Origin: Methanobacteriota archaeon
Lineage (GTDB): Archaea > Thermoplasmatota > Poseidoniia > Poseidoniales > Poseidoniaceae
DNA length: 24,347 bases
Assembly: GCA_002726845.1 (NCBI GenBank)
Contig: PBSP01000031.1
Span: 1-24,347, forward strand
Direction: 5' to 3'
Below are positions 7,628 to 15,900 of the stretch, in pieces. Made by a program: the position numbers and the translations under genes. The notes under the pieces were generated by a model, which saw only the letters and a program-made list of their open reading frames with translations, was not told the origin of the DNA and made no database searches. Position 1 is the first letter of the stretch; each line of letters begins with the position of its first letter.

Positions 7628-8441
7628 CCGCCTTGACGAATTGTCCTTTAGGATATTGAGGGTGCTTGTCCTCTGCTGAAAGTACTTGTGGCTCGTAATG
7701 AGCCGCTGAGACCCGCACATCAACTCGGCTTCCAAGACGGATCATCCCGTATCGTTCACCTCTACGAAGTTCATCGCCAATTCCTTTCCATGGAACAATT
7801 GTGCGGGCAAGAGCCCCTGATATTTGCATGACTTCGATTCGCTCGCCAGATTTGGACTCGAAGACCGTGCGAACGCGCTCGTTGTATTCACTCTCTTTAC
7901 GGTATGCAGGGGCAAAAGGCCCTCGACGACGACCTTTTCCTGTTCGATGTTCCATAGCAACAATGCTCGATGTGAACGGGGCTCGGTTAACGTGTACATC
8001 GAGCGGTGACATGAATATCGCTACGCGCCACACATCCGTGTCTTTTGGATTGTCATCAACTGAGGAAAACCGCTGTTCCGTTTCAAATGAAAGCGGATCG
8101 TCGCATGGTTGGGGATACCAATCACCGGTATTCTCATCATGCTCAAGACTGCCCGCATCACGCTCAATCTTTGATGGGCGACGGCCGTTGGCTCGTTCCC
8201 TACGAACGAACATGACATGCCCGTCTGCCGGTGAAACAAGTAAACCTGGCTCTTGCGGGATAGGGCGATCTGGATCTCGCCAGAAATTTGCGAAAAATAC
8301 AGCCACCATCAAACAAAGAACACCCAGGAGCGGCATAAGACCGTTGAGCGAATCAAGATAAATTCCTCCTACAAGAATCGCAAGGCCAGAAATTGCAAAT
8401 GTTGCAACGGGGGCGTGACCCCCTTGAGCAAGGCCTGCCAA
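7587..8441 (-). CDS. psd: Phosphatidylserine (archaetidylserine) decarboxylase
   Basis: 284 aa, TTG start. A pyruvoyl enzyme that removes CO2 from the serine head group to give the ethanolamine lipid; in archaea the substrate is archaetidylserine. Two hydrophobic helices (about 11-30 and 34-52) anchor the N-terminus, followed by FWRDPDR, SPADG (70-74) and MSPLDVHVNR (144-153). The self-cleavage site is LGSR, Gly237-Ser238, which would split the chain into beta and a short alpha subunit bearing the pyruvoyl group. This is the short, single-domain type. Residues about 81-135 form a polar, acidic insert between SPADG and the VHVNR block that is longer than I expect for the family. Its stop lies inside the preferred RaSEA frame. 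Confidence 0.9.
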   Translation of the reverse strand: MAGLAQGGHAPVATFAISGLAILVGGIYLDSLNGLMPLLGVLCLMVAVFFANFWRDPDRPIPQEPGLLVSPADGHVMFVRRERANGRRPSKIERDAGSLEHDENTGDWYPQPCDDPLSFETEQRFSSVDDNPKDTDVWRVAIFMSPLDVHVNRAPFTSSIVAMEHRTGKGRRRGPFAPAYRKESEYNERVRTVFESKSGERIEVMQISGALARTIVPWKGIGDELRRGERYGMIRLGSRVDVRVSAAHYEPQVLSAEDKHPQYPKGQFVKAGADIIFKRIREEE

Positions 8442-8447
8442 GACGAG

Positions 8448-8454
8448 TCACCTC
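8448..8454 (-). promoter_or_regulatory. Shine-Dalgarno site supporting the TTG start of psd
   Basis: GAGGTGA lies 6 nt before TTG 8441 and overlaps the stop of the coiled-coil gene. The perfect site and spacing make the unusual TTG start convincing. Confidence 0.75.
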
Positions 8455-9250
8455 AATTATCGGCCCATGGATCGGCGTCAGAATCCCATGTTGCCCCAGC
8501 ATCATCGACTGCTTCCGCTTCAACCTCAGGTGATTCTTCATCTTCGGGCGCTTCCTCTACTACGGATGTCTCTTCTTCAGCAGGTGCTTCTTCATCTACA
8601 GGTGCTTCTTCATCAACGATTTCAGCCACCTCGCCAGTACCCTCTTCGATAACTGCTTCGGCCTCTTCAACGGTCATTTCAGCAGCACGTGCTTCGACCA
8701 TTTCGTCCATACGCTCTGTAAACGCACGAGACATATGTTGAGATTCGCGCTCAGCCTCAACGGCTCGTTCAATCATATCGTAACGTTCCTTGATGGCTTT
8801 GTTAAGTTCTTCAAAAAGCGTCATATGGGCAACGTACCAATCATCACGGGCTTTCATTTCGGTAACAGCAAGTTTCAAATCGTTATCCAACTCTTCTGCG
8901 ATACCGAAAACTTTCCCTAACCGATCTTTTTCTCGGGAATATTTCTCTTCCATCGTTTGCAATGCAGGTTCGAGATGTTCAACTCGCTTGTCCGCTTTTG
9001 TCGCCTTCATTTCAAGTTCGCGAATGCGGAAATCTTTCTCAGCGATCAAGGATTCTTGCGCTTCTCGCTCAATTTCTTTATCGATGATTTCCTTCTCAAG
9101 AACCTCAATTTCTGCTCGTGCATCAACCAATTCTTTCTCTTGGGTTTCGTATGCTGCGAAAAGTTTCTTCAAACGGTCTGTTTCAGTTGCAAGAGCCTCT
9201 TCAAGTTGATCTATACGGACTTCAGGGGTGAGGGTTCCTTCTTCACTCAT
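8453..9250 (-). CDS. Long coiled-coil protein with acidic Pro/Glu-rich tail
   Basis: 265 aa, no Cys. Residues about 7-195 are almost continuous heptad-like helix rich in Glu, Lys, Leu and Ala, with a short break near KARDDWYVAHMTLFEELN. Residues about 200-265 are a very acidic, low-complexity tail with repeats of the form EEAPVDEEAPAEEE, ending DADPWADN. There is no signal peptide or membrane segment, so it is probably cytosolic. No enzyme motif is visible and I do not recognise the family; a scaffold or structural protein is plausible. ATG 9250 is preferred over the GTG at 9259 because GGTGA lies 5-6 nt before it. It leads the unit with psd and RaSEA, and its stop lies in the ribosome site of psd, so it may be coupled to the membrane lipid enzyme. 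Confidence 0.75.
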   Translation of the reverse strand: MSEEGTLTPEVRIDQLEEALATETDRLKKLFAAYETQEKELVDARAEIEVLEKEIIDKEIEREAQESLIAEKDFRIRELEMKATKADKRVEHLEPALQTMEEKYSREKDRLGKVFGIAEELDNDLKLAVTEMKARDDWYVAHMTLFEELNKAIKERYDMIERAVEAERESQHMSRAFTERMDEMVEARAAEMTVEEAEAVIEEGTGEVAEIVDEEAPVDEEAPAEEETSVVEEAPEDEESPEVEAEAVDDAGATWDSDADPWADN

Positions 9251-9259
9251 TTTTTTCAC

Positions 9260-9277
9260 CCGGAGGAATGCCTCCAG
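9260..9277 (-). promoter_or_regulatory. Hairpin just upstream of the coiled-coil gene start
   Basis: On the minus strand, CTGGAGG-CATT-CCTCCGG folds into a 7-bp stem (one G-T/U wobble) with a 4-nt loop. It buries a GGAGG and ends 9 nt before the ATG at 9250. It could modulate ribosome access or be chance; there is no U-run, so it is not a standard terminator. Confidence 0.35.
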
Positions 9278-9361
9278 TTCAACCCAGCCACCTTTACCCT
9301 ATGAAGCCGACGCTTGGTTGAGAGGGATAATTCGCTTCTTGCTTAAAGGTCGACAATCGCA

Positions 9362-11230
9362 TCAAAATTTCTGTCTTGGGCCTCGTGGGAATAAGAATCG
9401 ACTCGTTTTTTGGACCTCTCCATCCTCCAGTTTTTTCTTTCTAGGCCGCATAAATGCAAGAAGAACAACCAAAGCGACTCCGGCTGCGATTAGATAAGTT
9501 GTAGTCCCGAGAATGGAAGAGGATTCTGCTGAACGCGTCTCATCGTTGGGGTAGGCATCGCTATTGTCGCCAACGCCGTCACCGTCCGTGTCTATGGTTT
9601 CTGAAGCGTCGTATGGAAAAGCATCCAAAGAATCGGCGATTCCGTCGCCATCCGAATCGATTTCAATAATTTCGATTGCATTTTGAACCACTACGCTTTC
9701 CCGAATTCCGCCGATTTTTATCAGTGTAATCTGTAAATCGTACATCGACAATGCGGCTGATTGTGGTGCTGTAGCTTCCAATTTCCACACGTTGTCCTCG
9801 CCCGAGATTACCCTACCACGAAGTCCTGAACTTTCTTCCCAGGTGTACAATGGTGCAGGCCCTGTTAAGGATGCAAAAGGTGCACTGTTGTAGTCAACCT
9901 GATGAGGATAATTCTTATCTCCTGCTGGTCCGATACCCAATTTTCCATTTTTGCTTCGACCCCAGCAGAACACCGTTCCGTTCTCTGACAAACTACAGGT
10001 GTGGTCATAGTTCAAGCTAAGATCAACTGCGTTATCGATAACTTCAACAAACATTGGAGTAAGATAGACACCCCCACTTACGCCGATTCCTAAACGTCCG
10101 TAATTGTTGTGTCCCCAGCAGTACGTGCTTGAATTTTCTAAAATTGCACAAGTGCTGTGTGGTCCAACATCAACAGAGCGGGCTAAGGACCCGTATGGTA
10201 AATGCACGTAAACGGGTGTCGATGCATGAGTTGTTGAATTGTCTCCTAACTGTCCGTGGTTGTTCTGTCCCCAACAGGTAATGGAGCCGTTATCCAAAAG
10301 GGCGCATGAGTGGTAGTCGCCAACGGACAAGTCTGTTGCTGCCCTACCTTCTGGCAACTCTACGTTTGATGATGGGGCATGTGTGGTCGTACTCGTACCA
10401 CCGTCGCCTAATTGACCTAGGTTGTCTCTTCCCCAACACATAACCCCTCCGTCATCCATAAGCATGCATGTATGCGAACCTCCGGGTTCAACCTTGGCAA
10501 CCTTCCGGTCTGCAGGCGTTGCAACAACTTGTGGAGTGTACTTATCGCTTGTTTCCGAATCTCCGTTCCCTAGTACGCCAAAGGCATCGGTGCCCCAGCA
10601 CACCAGCGTGTCATCTTCAAGAATTGCGCAAGTATGCTTGTAGCCCATACCTATTGACTCAACACCTTTTCCATCAGGAAATTCAACTGTAGTACTTGGG
10701 GATTTGTAAATATTCGTGGAACCATCCCCGCTTTGCCCATTTTCATTAAATCCCCAACAGCTCGCAGTGTTGTCATCGAGTATGATGCATGTTCGATGCT
10801 GTTTGGCGTAGATCTGCTCAATTGTCGCATCTCCGTCAATTGAAACATAAGAAATTGGTTTGTTAATCGATGTCTGCTGGCCGCCATCACCCAATTGGCC
10901 GAGATTGTCGAGGCCCCAACACATGGCTGAGCCGTTTTCAAGAAGGCCACAAGTGTGTTCATGTCCTGTCGCTAGCACCGAATACGAATCTTCAGGATTA
11001 TCAGAATCTGAGAGGATAAACTCGTATCGAATGGTCGATGTTCCAACGAAATCGGATAAATCCAAATCACATTCCAAAGAGTCAGCTTGATTGACGGTGT
11101 TCTCAGAGCATGTCAATTCTGGTTGTGCTACTTCCTCGGCGAACGCATACATTGGCAGGGTCAACATAAGCACGAAGCATAAACAGGCTTGGATTCCAAC
11201 CGATTTGGATTGACCAAATGTCTTGCTCAT
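9362..11230 (-). CDS. Exported RCC1-repeat beta-propeller protein, C-terminally anchored
   Basis: 622 aa. The N-terminal signal peptide has a basic start, a hydrophobic core and a likely cut after AFA near residue 32. A short Cys-containing N-domain is followed by seven copies of a repeat with the core HTC.l...g...CWG.n..GqLG; the seven CWG motifs are followed by LDN, FNE, TDA, RDN, QNN, HNN and RSK. Seven repeats fit one complete RCC1-type seven-bladed propeller. After it come two Asp-rich calcium-type motifs (DSDGDGIADSLDAFP and DTDGDGVGDNSDAYP, thrombospondin type 3 style), one membrane helix of about 20 residues and a basic RPRKKK stop-transfer. The protein is therefore displayed outside the cell and anchored at its C-terminus. 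Paired Cys in each blade suggest disulfides. The start is ATG 11230 rather than GTG 11242. Role: surface binding or adhesion by inference only. Confidence 0.85.
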   Translation of the reverse strand: MSKTFGQSKSVGIQACLCFVLMLTLPMYAFAEEVAQPELTCSENTVNQADSLECDLDLSDFVGTSTIRYEFILSDSDNPEDSYSVLATGHEHTCGLLENGSAMCWGLDNLGQLGDGGQQTSINKPISYVSIDGDATIEQIYAKQHRTCIILDDNTASCWGFNENGQSGDGSTNIYKSPSTTVEFPDGKGVESIGMGYKHTCAILEDDTLVCWGTDAFGVLGNGDSETSDKYTPQVVATPADRKVAKVEPGGSHTCMLMDDGGVMCWGRDNLGQLGDGGTSTTTHAPSSNVELPEGRAATDLSVGDYHSCALLDNGSITCWGQNNHGQLGDNSTTHASTPVYVHLPYGSLARSVDVGPHSTCAILENSSTYCWGHNNYGRLGIGVSGGVYLTPMFVEVIDNAVDLSLNYDHTCSLSENGTVFCWGRSKNGKLGIGPAGDKNYPHQVDYNSAPFASLTGPAPLYTWEESSGLRGRVISGEDNVWKLEATAPQSAALSMYDLQITLIKIGGIRESVVVQNAIEIIEIDSDGDGIADSLDAFPYDASETIDTDGDGVGDNSDAYPNDETRSAESSSILGTTTYLIAAGVALVVLLAFMRPRKKKLEDGEVQKTSRFLFPRGPRQKF

Positions 11231-11286
11231 GTTACGACACACCCCTTCTCCCTTATTGACCCATTTACTTCAATTGCGTGCTTGAA

Positions 11287-12255
11287 TCACATTTTCTCTG
11301 CCGAATCTGTTGCTTCAACCAAGGCCTTGGCAATGGGGACTTCTCCCATGGAGTGTCCAGCGTCTGGGATGATATGCAAGTTAGAATTAGGCAATTGTTT
11401 GTGCAACTCCCAAGCACTCTTTACTGGACAAACCATATCGTAACGACCTTGCACGATAACGGTTGGAATTTCTTCTATCGTCCTTGTGTTGTTCAAGATG
11501 TAAGCCTCCTCAACGAAGATGGCGTTGATAAAATAATGACACTCAATACGAGCAAAGGCAACTGCAAAATCTAGATCTTCGGCCTTATCAAGATATTCGG
11601 GATCAGGGAGCAGTCGGCTTGTTGCCATTTCCCAACGAGTCCATTCCTTCGCTGCATTTCGTCGAACCTCGACATCATCACTGGTCAGTCGTCTGTAATA
11701 AGCGGAAATCAGGGCATGTTGTTCGTCTTTAGGAATGTGGTTGAGATAGGGTTCAAAGGCATCGGGGAAGACGTGGCTGGCCCCCTCCTGATAGAACCAA
11801 TTCAGTTCGGAACGCCTGCACATAAAGATGCCTCGAAGGATAAATGAACGCACACGTTTCGGGTGCGAGATGCCATAAATGAGAGAAAGTGTTGAACCCC
11901 ATGAACCCCCAAAGACATGCCACGTTTCAACATTCAAATGCTTCCTCAAGGCCTCGATATCAGAGACGAGGTGATTTGTTGTATTCTCCTCGAGGCTGGC
12001 ATAAGGGGTTGATTTACCACAACCGCGCTGATCGAACTGAATGATGTTCCACTTTTGTGGATCAAAATACTGACGATAAGAAGGCTGACTCCCTCCTCCT
12101 GGGCCTCCATGGATAACAATCACAGGGATTCCTTCAGGATTGCCTGCACATTCCCAGGCGATGGTGTGGTGGTCTGAAACCGAAAGCATTCCTTCCAGAT
12201 ACGGTTCGATTTTCGGATAAAGAACGTCATCAAGGACTTGAGGAATGGTGCTCAT
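11287..12255 (-). CDS. pip: Prolyl aminopeptidase (proline iminopeptidase)
   Basis: 322 aa alpha/beta-hydrolase of peptidase family S33 that releases N-terminal proline from peptides; cytosolic. Oxyanion-hole motif HGGPGGG at 49-55, QFDQRGCGKS at 73-82, nucleophile Ser118 in GGSWGS, then the PIP-type cap (LRGIF, WFYQEGA, EWTRWE), acid Asp273 in GRYDMVCP and His301 in DAGHS. The order and spacing match bacterial-type Pip closely, and its length is that of the family. The start is ATG 12255; the open frame continues upstream to 12351, but that would overlap the divergent methyltransferase gene. No clear ribosome site precedes the ATG, so the transcript may be leaderless. It could serve peptide scavenging, in keeping with a protein-degrading heterotroph. 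Confidence 0.92.
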   Translation of the reverse strand: MSTIPQVLDDVLYPKIEPYLEGMLSVSDHHTIAWECAGNPEGIPVIVIHGGPGGGSQPSYRQYFDPQKWNIIQFDQRGCGKSTPYASLEENTTNHLVSDIEALRKHLNVETWHVFGGSWGSTLSLIYGISHPKRVRSFILRGIFMCRRSELNWFYQEGASHVFPDAFEPYLNHIPKDEQHALISAYYRRLTSDDVEVRRNAAKEWTRWEMATSRLLPDPEYLDKAEDLDFAVAFARIECHYFINAIFVEEAYILNNTRTIEEIPTVIVQGRYDMVCPVKSAWELHKQLPNSNLHIIPDAGHSMGEVPIAKALVEATDSAEKM

Positions 12256-12325
12256 AACGCAAGCGATGTGAACATAGGTGATGTTGCTTTCGATGCCTTT
12301 TTTCGACGCACGTTCTCGTAGAACC

Positions 12326-12952
12326 ATGAAGCAAGCAACGGATGTCTTCAACGACTGGGCACATCGAGGAAAGGACGAGGGAATGGAACGTGGTCATGGA
12401 CCAGCAGTTCGAGAGATGATGCACCATGCGCTCGACCGCGTTCTTTCGCAGATGGATGCCTTTTCTTTTGCTGATTTAGGTTGTGGAAATGGATGGGTTG
12501 TTCGGCTCGCTGCTCAACATAAACAATGCCGCCAGGCGGATGGTTTTGATGGGGCAACACACATGATTGAGAAAGCAAAAGCAGTCGACTCTGAAAACGG
12601 ATACCATCTTGCGATGTTCCCTCAAACACAGCCATCACAACAATACAATCTTATCCACTCAATGGAATTCATCTACTATTTGCACGACCCAAAGCAAATG
12701 TTGCAATCCATTCACGACGATTGGCTTGCTGACGAGGGTTGGGCCGTTATCGGCATCGATCACTATGCAGAAAACGAAGAAAGCCTCGAGTGGCCAACTG
12801 CGCTTGATGTACACATGTCCACGTTTTCAGAACATGAATGGATTGAAATGTGGAATGATGTTGGATTTGAAGAGGTTCATGCATGGCGTGCTAATCAATC
12901 GCCTGGGAAGCCAGGAACCTTAGCCATCATTGGAAAGAAGAATCAAAAGTGA
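12326..12952 (+). CDS. Class I SAM-dependent methyltransferase
   Basis: 208 aa. Motif I is FADLGCGNGWVVRL (about residues 48-61), followed by GFDGATHMIEKAK as the acidic-loop region and a later SMEFIYYLHDP post-motif typical of the UbiE/Methyltransf_11 group. The substrate is not readable. The opening FNDWAHRGKDEGMERGH is an unusual conserved-looking N-terminal block that may contribute to substrate binding. The start ATG 12326 is chosen because the upstream extension to 12278 is poor in protein-like sequence. There is no ribosome site before it, as with the divergent pip gene 70 bp away, so both may be leaderless. Its last 26 bp overlap the end of the convergent helicase-nuclease gene. Confidence 0.8.
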   Translation: MKQATDVFNDWAHRGKDEGMERGHGPAVREMMHHALDRVLSQMDAFSFADLGCGNGWVVRLAAQHKQCRQADGFDGATHMIEKAKAVDSENGYHLAMFPQTQPSQQYNLIHSMEFIYYLHDPKQMLQSIHDDWLADEGWAVIGIDHYAENEESLEWPTALDVHMSTFSEHEWIEMWNDVGFEEVHAWRANQSPGKPGTLAIIGKKNQK

Positions 12953-15900
12953 CCCCTAGAGCAAGATTTTGTGGACCACACATTCTGATATCTCCATTAA
13001 AGAACGGGCACTTTTTACATGTATCAAGAGCCTCGATTGGAAGCCGTTTTGGCTCATCAACACCGTTGGGATCTGCAGCAAGTCTGGCCATCCAATCGAG
13101 CAATTTCAAAAGCTCTTTTTTGGCTTCTTTGTACATGGTATCTGGCATTTGGACAAGGCGTCCTGTGCTTGCAATTAGCAGGGCAGGTGGACGTATTTCT
13201 CGGCGCTTTTCTACCGCTTTTCTCTCCTCTTGTTCAAGTAAAACCAAAGAGTACAACGTCAATTGAAGTCGGTGATTTCTCAACATATCACGTTCTGCTT
13301 CGTTTTGTGGCTCCAACGAAAGCGGTTCATTAAGCGATTCATGCAAAGGAGTATGCTCCAAATTAACTTCTCGTGCTCCCGTGGTTTTCAAGTCAACAAT
13401 TTGCAACCAAGGACGGTCTCCCTCAACTCCAGCCAGAGCTAGGTCGGCTTGACCTTCAAAGAGAATGTTAACCGCTTCTATCAACGTTTGATGGGATTCA
13501 TTGAGGTTGTTTATTGGCGTTTGGAGCAGGCCATCAAAATTAACGCGATGTTTGAAAACAAACGAGGCTTCTGTTCGCAAACCTTCAACCACGAGATTTT
13601 GTATGACATCCCCCTCAACCAGTTTGCCCAATGCACCATCTGTAAGACGTTCCGCCAGTTCGAACATTCGGTCACGTGCCTGTTTTTGTTCTTCAATAGA
13701 CAAGCGATGCCACTCAGGATGAGAATGTGTCGCATCCTCGAGTTCCTTGCGTGACAAGAGTTGATTGGGTTGAGAATTCAACCAAGCTGGCGCCAATTCA
13801 TAACCGGTTGACTTCATTTGCGCAGGGTTCGCTAAACCAATCTCAACAAGTCTGTGGAACATCGATCCAAACGCAGTTGCCGATGGCCAACCAATCGGCC
13901 CTGATACAACATCTTCCCCATCTGATCGATCTTTTATTTCGACCTCATTTGGAACATAAAGTGAATTTGGCTGAATCATGAAAGGTTCGCTTTGCCAACC
14001 CTTGATGTGAGAAAGCCAGTAACGACGCCGACATGAATGAGCCGTATCCAAACCATGTGCAGTCATCCTAAGAGTTGGGGATTGAACGAAATGAGTGGTT
14101 TCAACCTGAGTATTTTGTATTGGTTCATGCAATTGTTTTTCGATGCTTGTCCAATCTGAAAGAATGGAGGTTGGTTTTTGTTTTACAAAACAACTTGGGT
14201 GATGGTAGAGTCGCAATGATTGAAGTGAGCCTTGCATGAACCCACTTGCTTGGAAAAGGGCGTATGGGTCGAATTTCAGGACTTGATCGCCAAACTCTGA
14301 CAGAACCTCACCTTGAACATCACCGTCGAGTACCCAAGGTTGATTTCGCTCAGAATGCAGACCCATATATCGGAATCCATCCAACATGAAATCACCCATG
14401 TTGTTTCCTTTGTAATTGATTTTCATTTCAATCGTTGAATCGACATTCATCGAACAGGGCTTGTTTGGTGAACCAACGAAAATTAATCGGTCCTTAACTC
14501 TGGTCAGAGCAACATAGAATTGGCGGCGTAATTCTGCCTGATTCTGAGCCTTGTTCATTTGCTCTGCTAACATCCACAGGGCATCCTCTGGTTTGTTTTT
14601 TGACTTCCATGGCTGGATTCTACCGGCGATAACATCTGGTGTAATGAGCACGTTATTCTGTGCTTCAATGCTTGAACTACGGCGCCCGGCTTCAAACAAA
14701 CCTGTCACGATGACAACCGGTGCTTGAAGGCCTTTCGCTCCATGAATGGTCATTATTTGAATTGCTCCACTTGTTGGGGGTCCGCTCGCTTGTGGACCCT
14801 TACTACCTAGAGTGGAGAACGCTTTCATTTGGTCAAGGATTGCAATTGGTTCATGTCCATATTCTGCACCCAATCTCCTGAGCAATGCGCACCATGTCTC
14901 CGCCACTTGTCGTTCGGATTCATCAGGAAATGCGACAAGTAGGTCACTATAATCGAGTGCAGCATCGAAGACGTCATAGATTGCACCACGATTGACCAAA
15001 TTTGAACATGCTTCCAAGAATCTACCTTGTGGTTGATCTTTGAAGTAGTCCGCAATGTGGTGCCAATAATCTTCAACGTCACCCGTTCGGAGGATTTCTT
15101 CAATTTGAGCGGAGGATGCGCCTATAATTGAAGAGCGCAACAAAATATGACTTGCATGTTTTGACCATGGCTTCGCAAGAAGTTCGAGTAAGGCCATTAA
15201 TGGCTCCACTACTGGTTGTTTAAGCAATTCTCCTTGTTTATCAGCCATAACCGGCAAGCCGCGTGCCTGCAAGCGAGCGATGAGATCGGGTATGTGCTTA
15301 CGGGAATGAACAAGAATCATCACATCCTCTGGAGAAATCGCATCCTCGGCCTCAATTTCAACAAACTCATGTTTCTTTGCAGACCATATACGAGTGGTTG
15401 AACCTCGTACAAGAGACTCCAATCTTGAAGCAATTAATTCGTGTTCTAGATGACGTAAATTTGCATTTTCTGCATCAAACAGATTGTAACCTTTGTTGAG
15501 GTTAAGAGGCAGAGCATCGGTTGAGTTTTGCGTGGGTAGAAGCCATTCAAGAGCTCCCATTCGTTCTGTTTCTCGGCCAACTTCAAGAGGTTGCGAGTTG
15601 GCATGAAAGTCACCAGGGAATTGGTGATGCCGCACATCAAACGTGTCATCAAACACGTGGTTCAGGGTTTGAAGTAAGCCTGAAGCTGTTCGAAAATTGG
15701 TTCGCAATTGGATATGGCCCTCGATTCGTTCCTCTGTCGCTTCATCACCGATTGCCAGTCCTGAATCGTCTAAACCAAACGGGACAAAACTCCACTGGGC
15801 AGATTGTTCGCTTCGTGAATAATCTGCAGCCTGAATGAAGGAACCGCCCTCGCCCCCTGCACCAACGGGGCGGGGGTCACGGCCGAACCCTTCCTGAGTA

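Noticed and set aside
8253..8741. Ser-rich open frame on the plus strand across psd and the coiled-coil gene
   Set aside because: Its Ser/Ala/Thr runs are the antisense reading of the Glu-rich coiled-coil tail codons.
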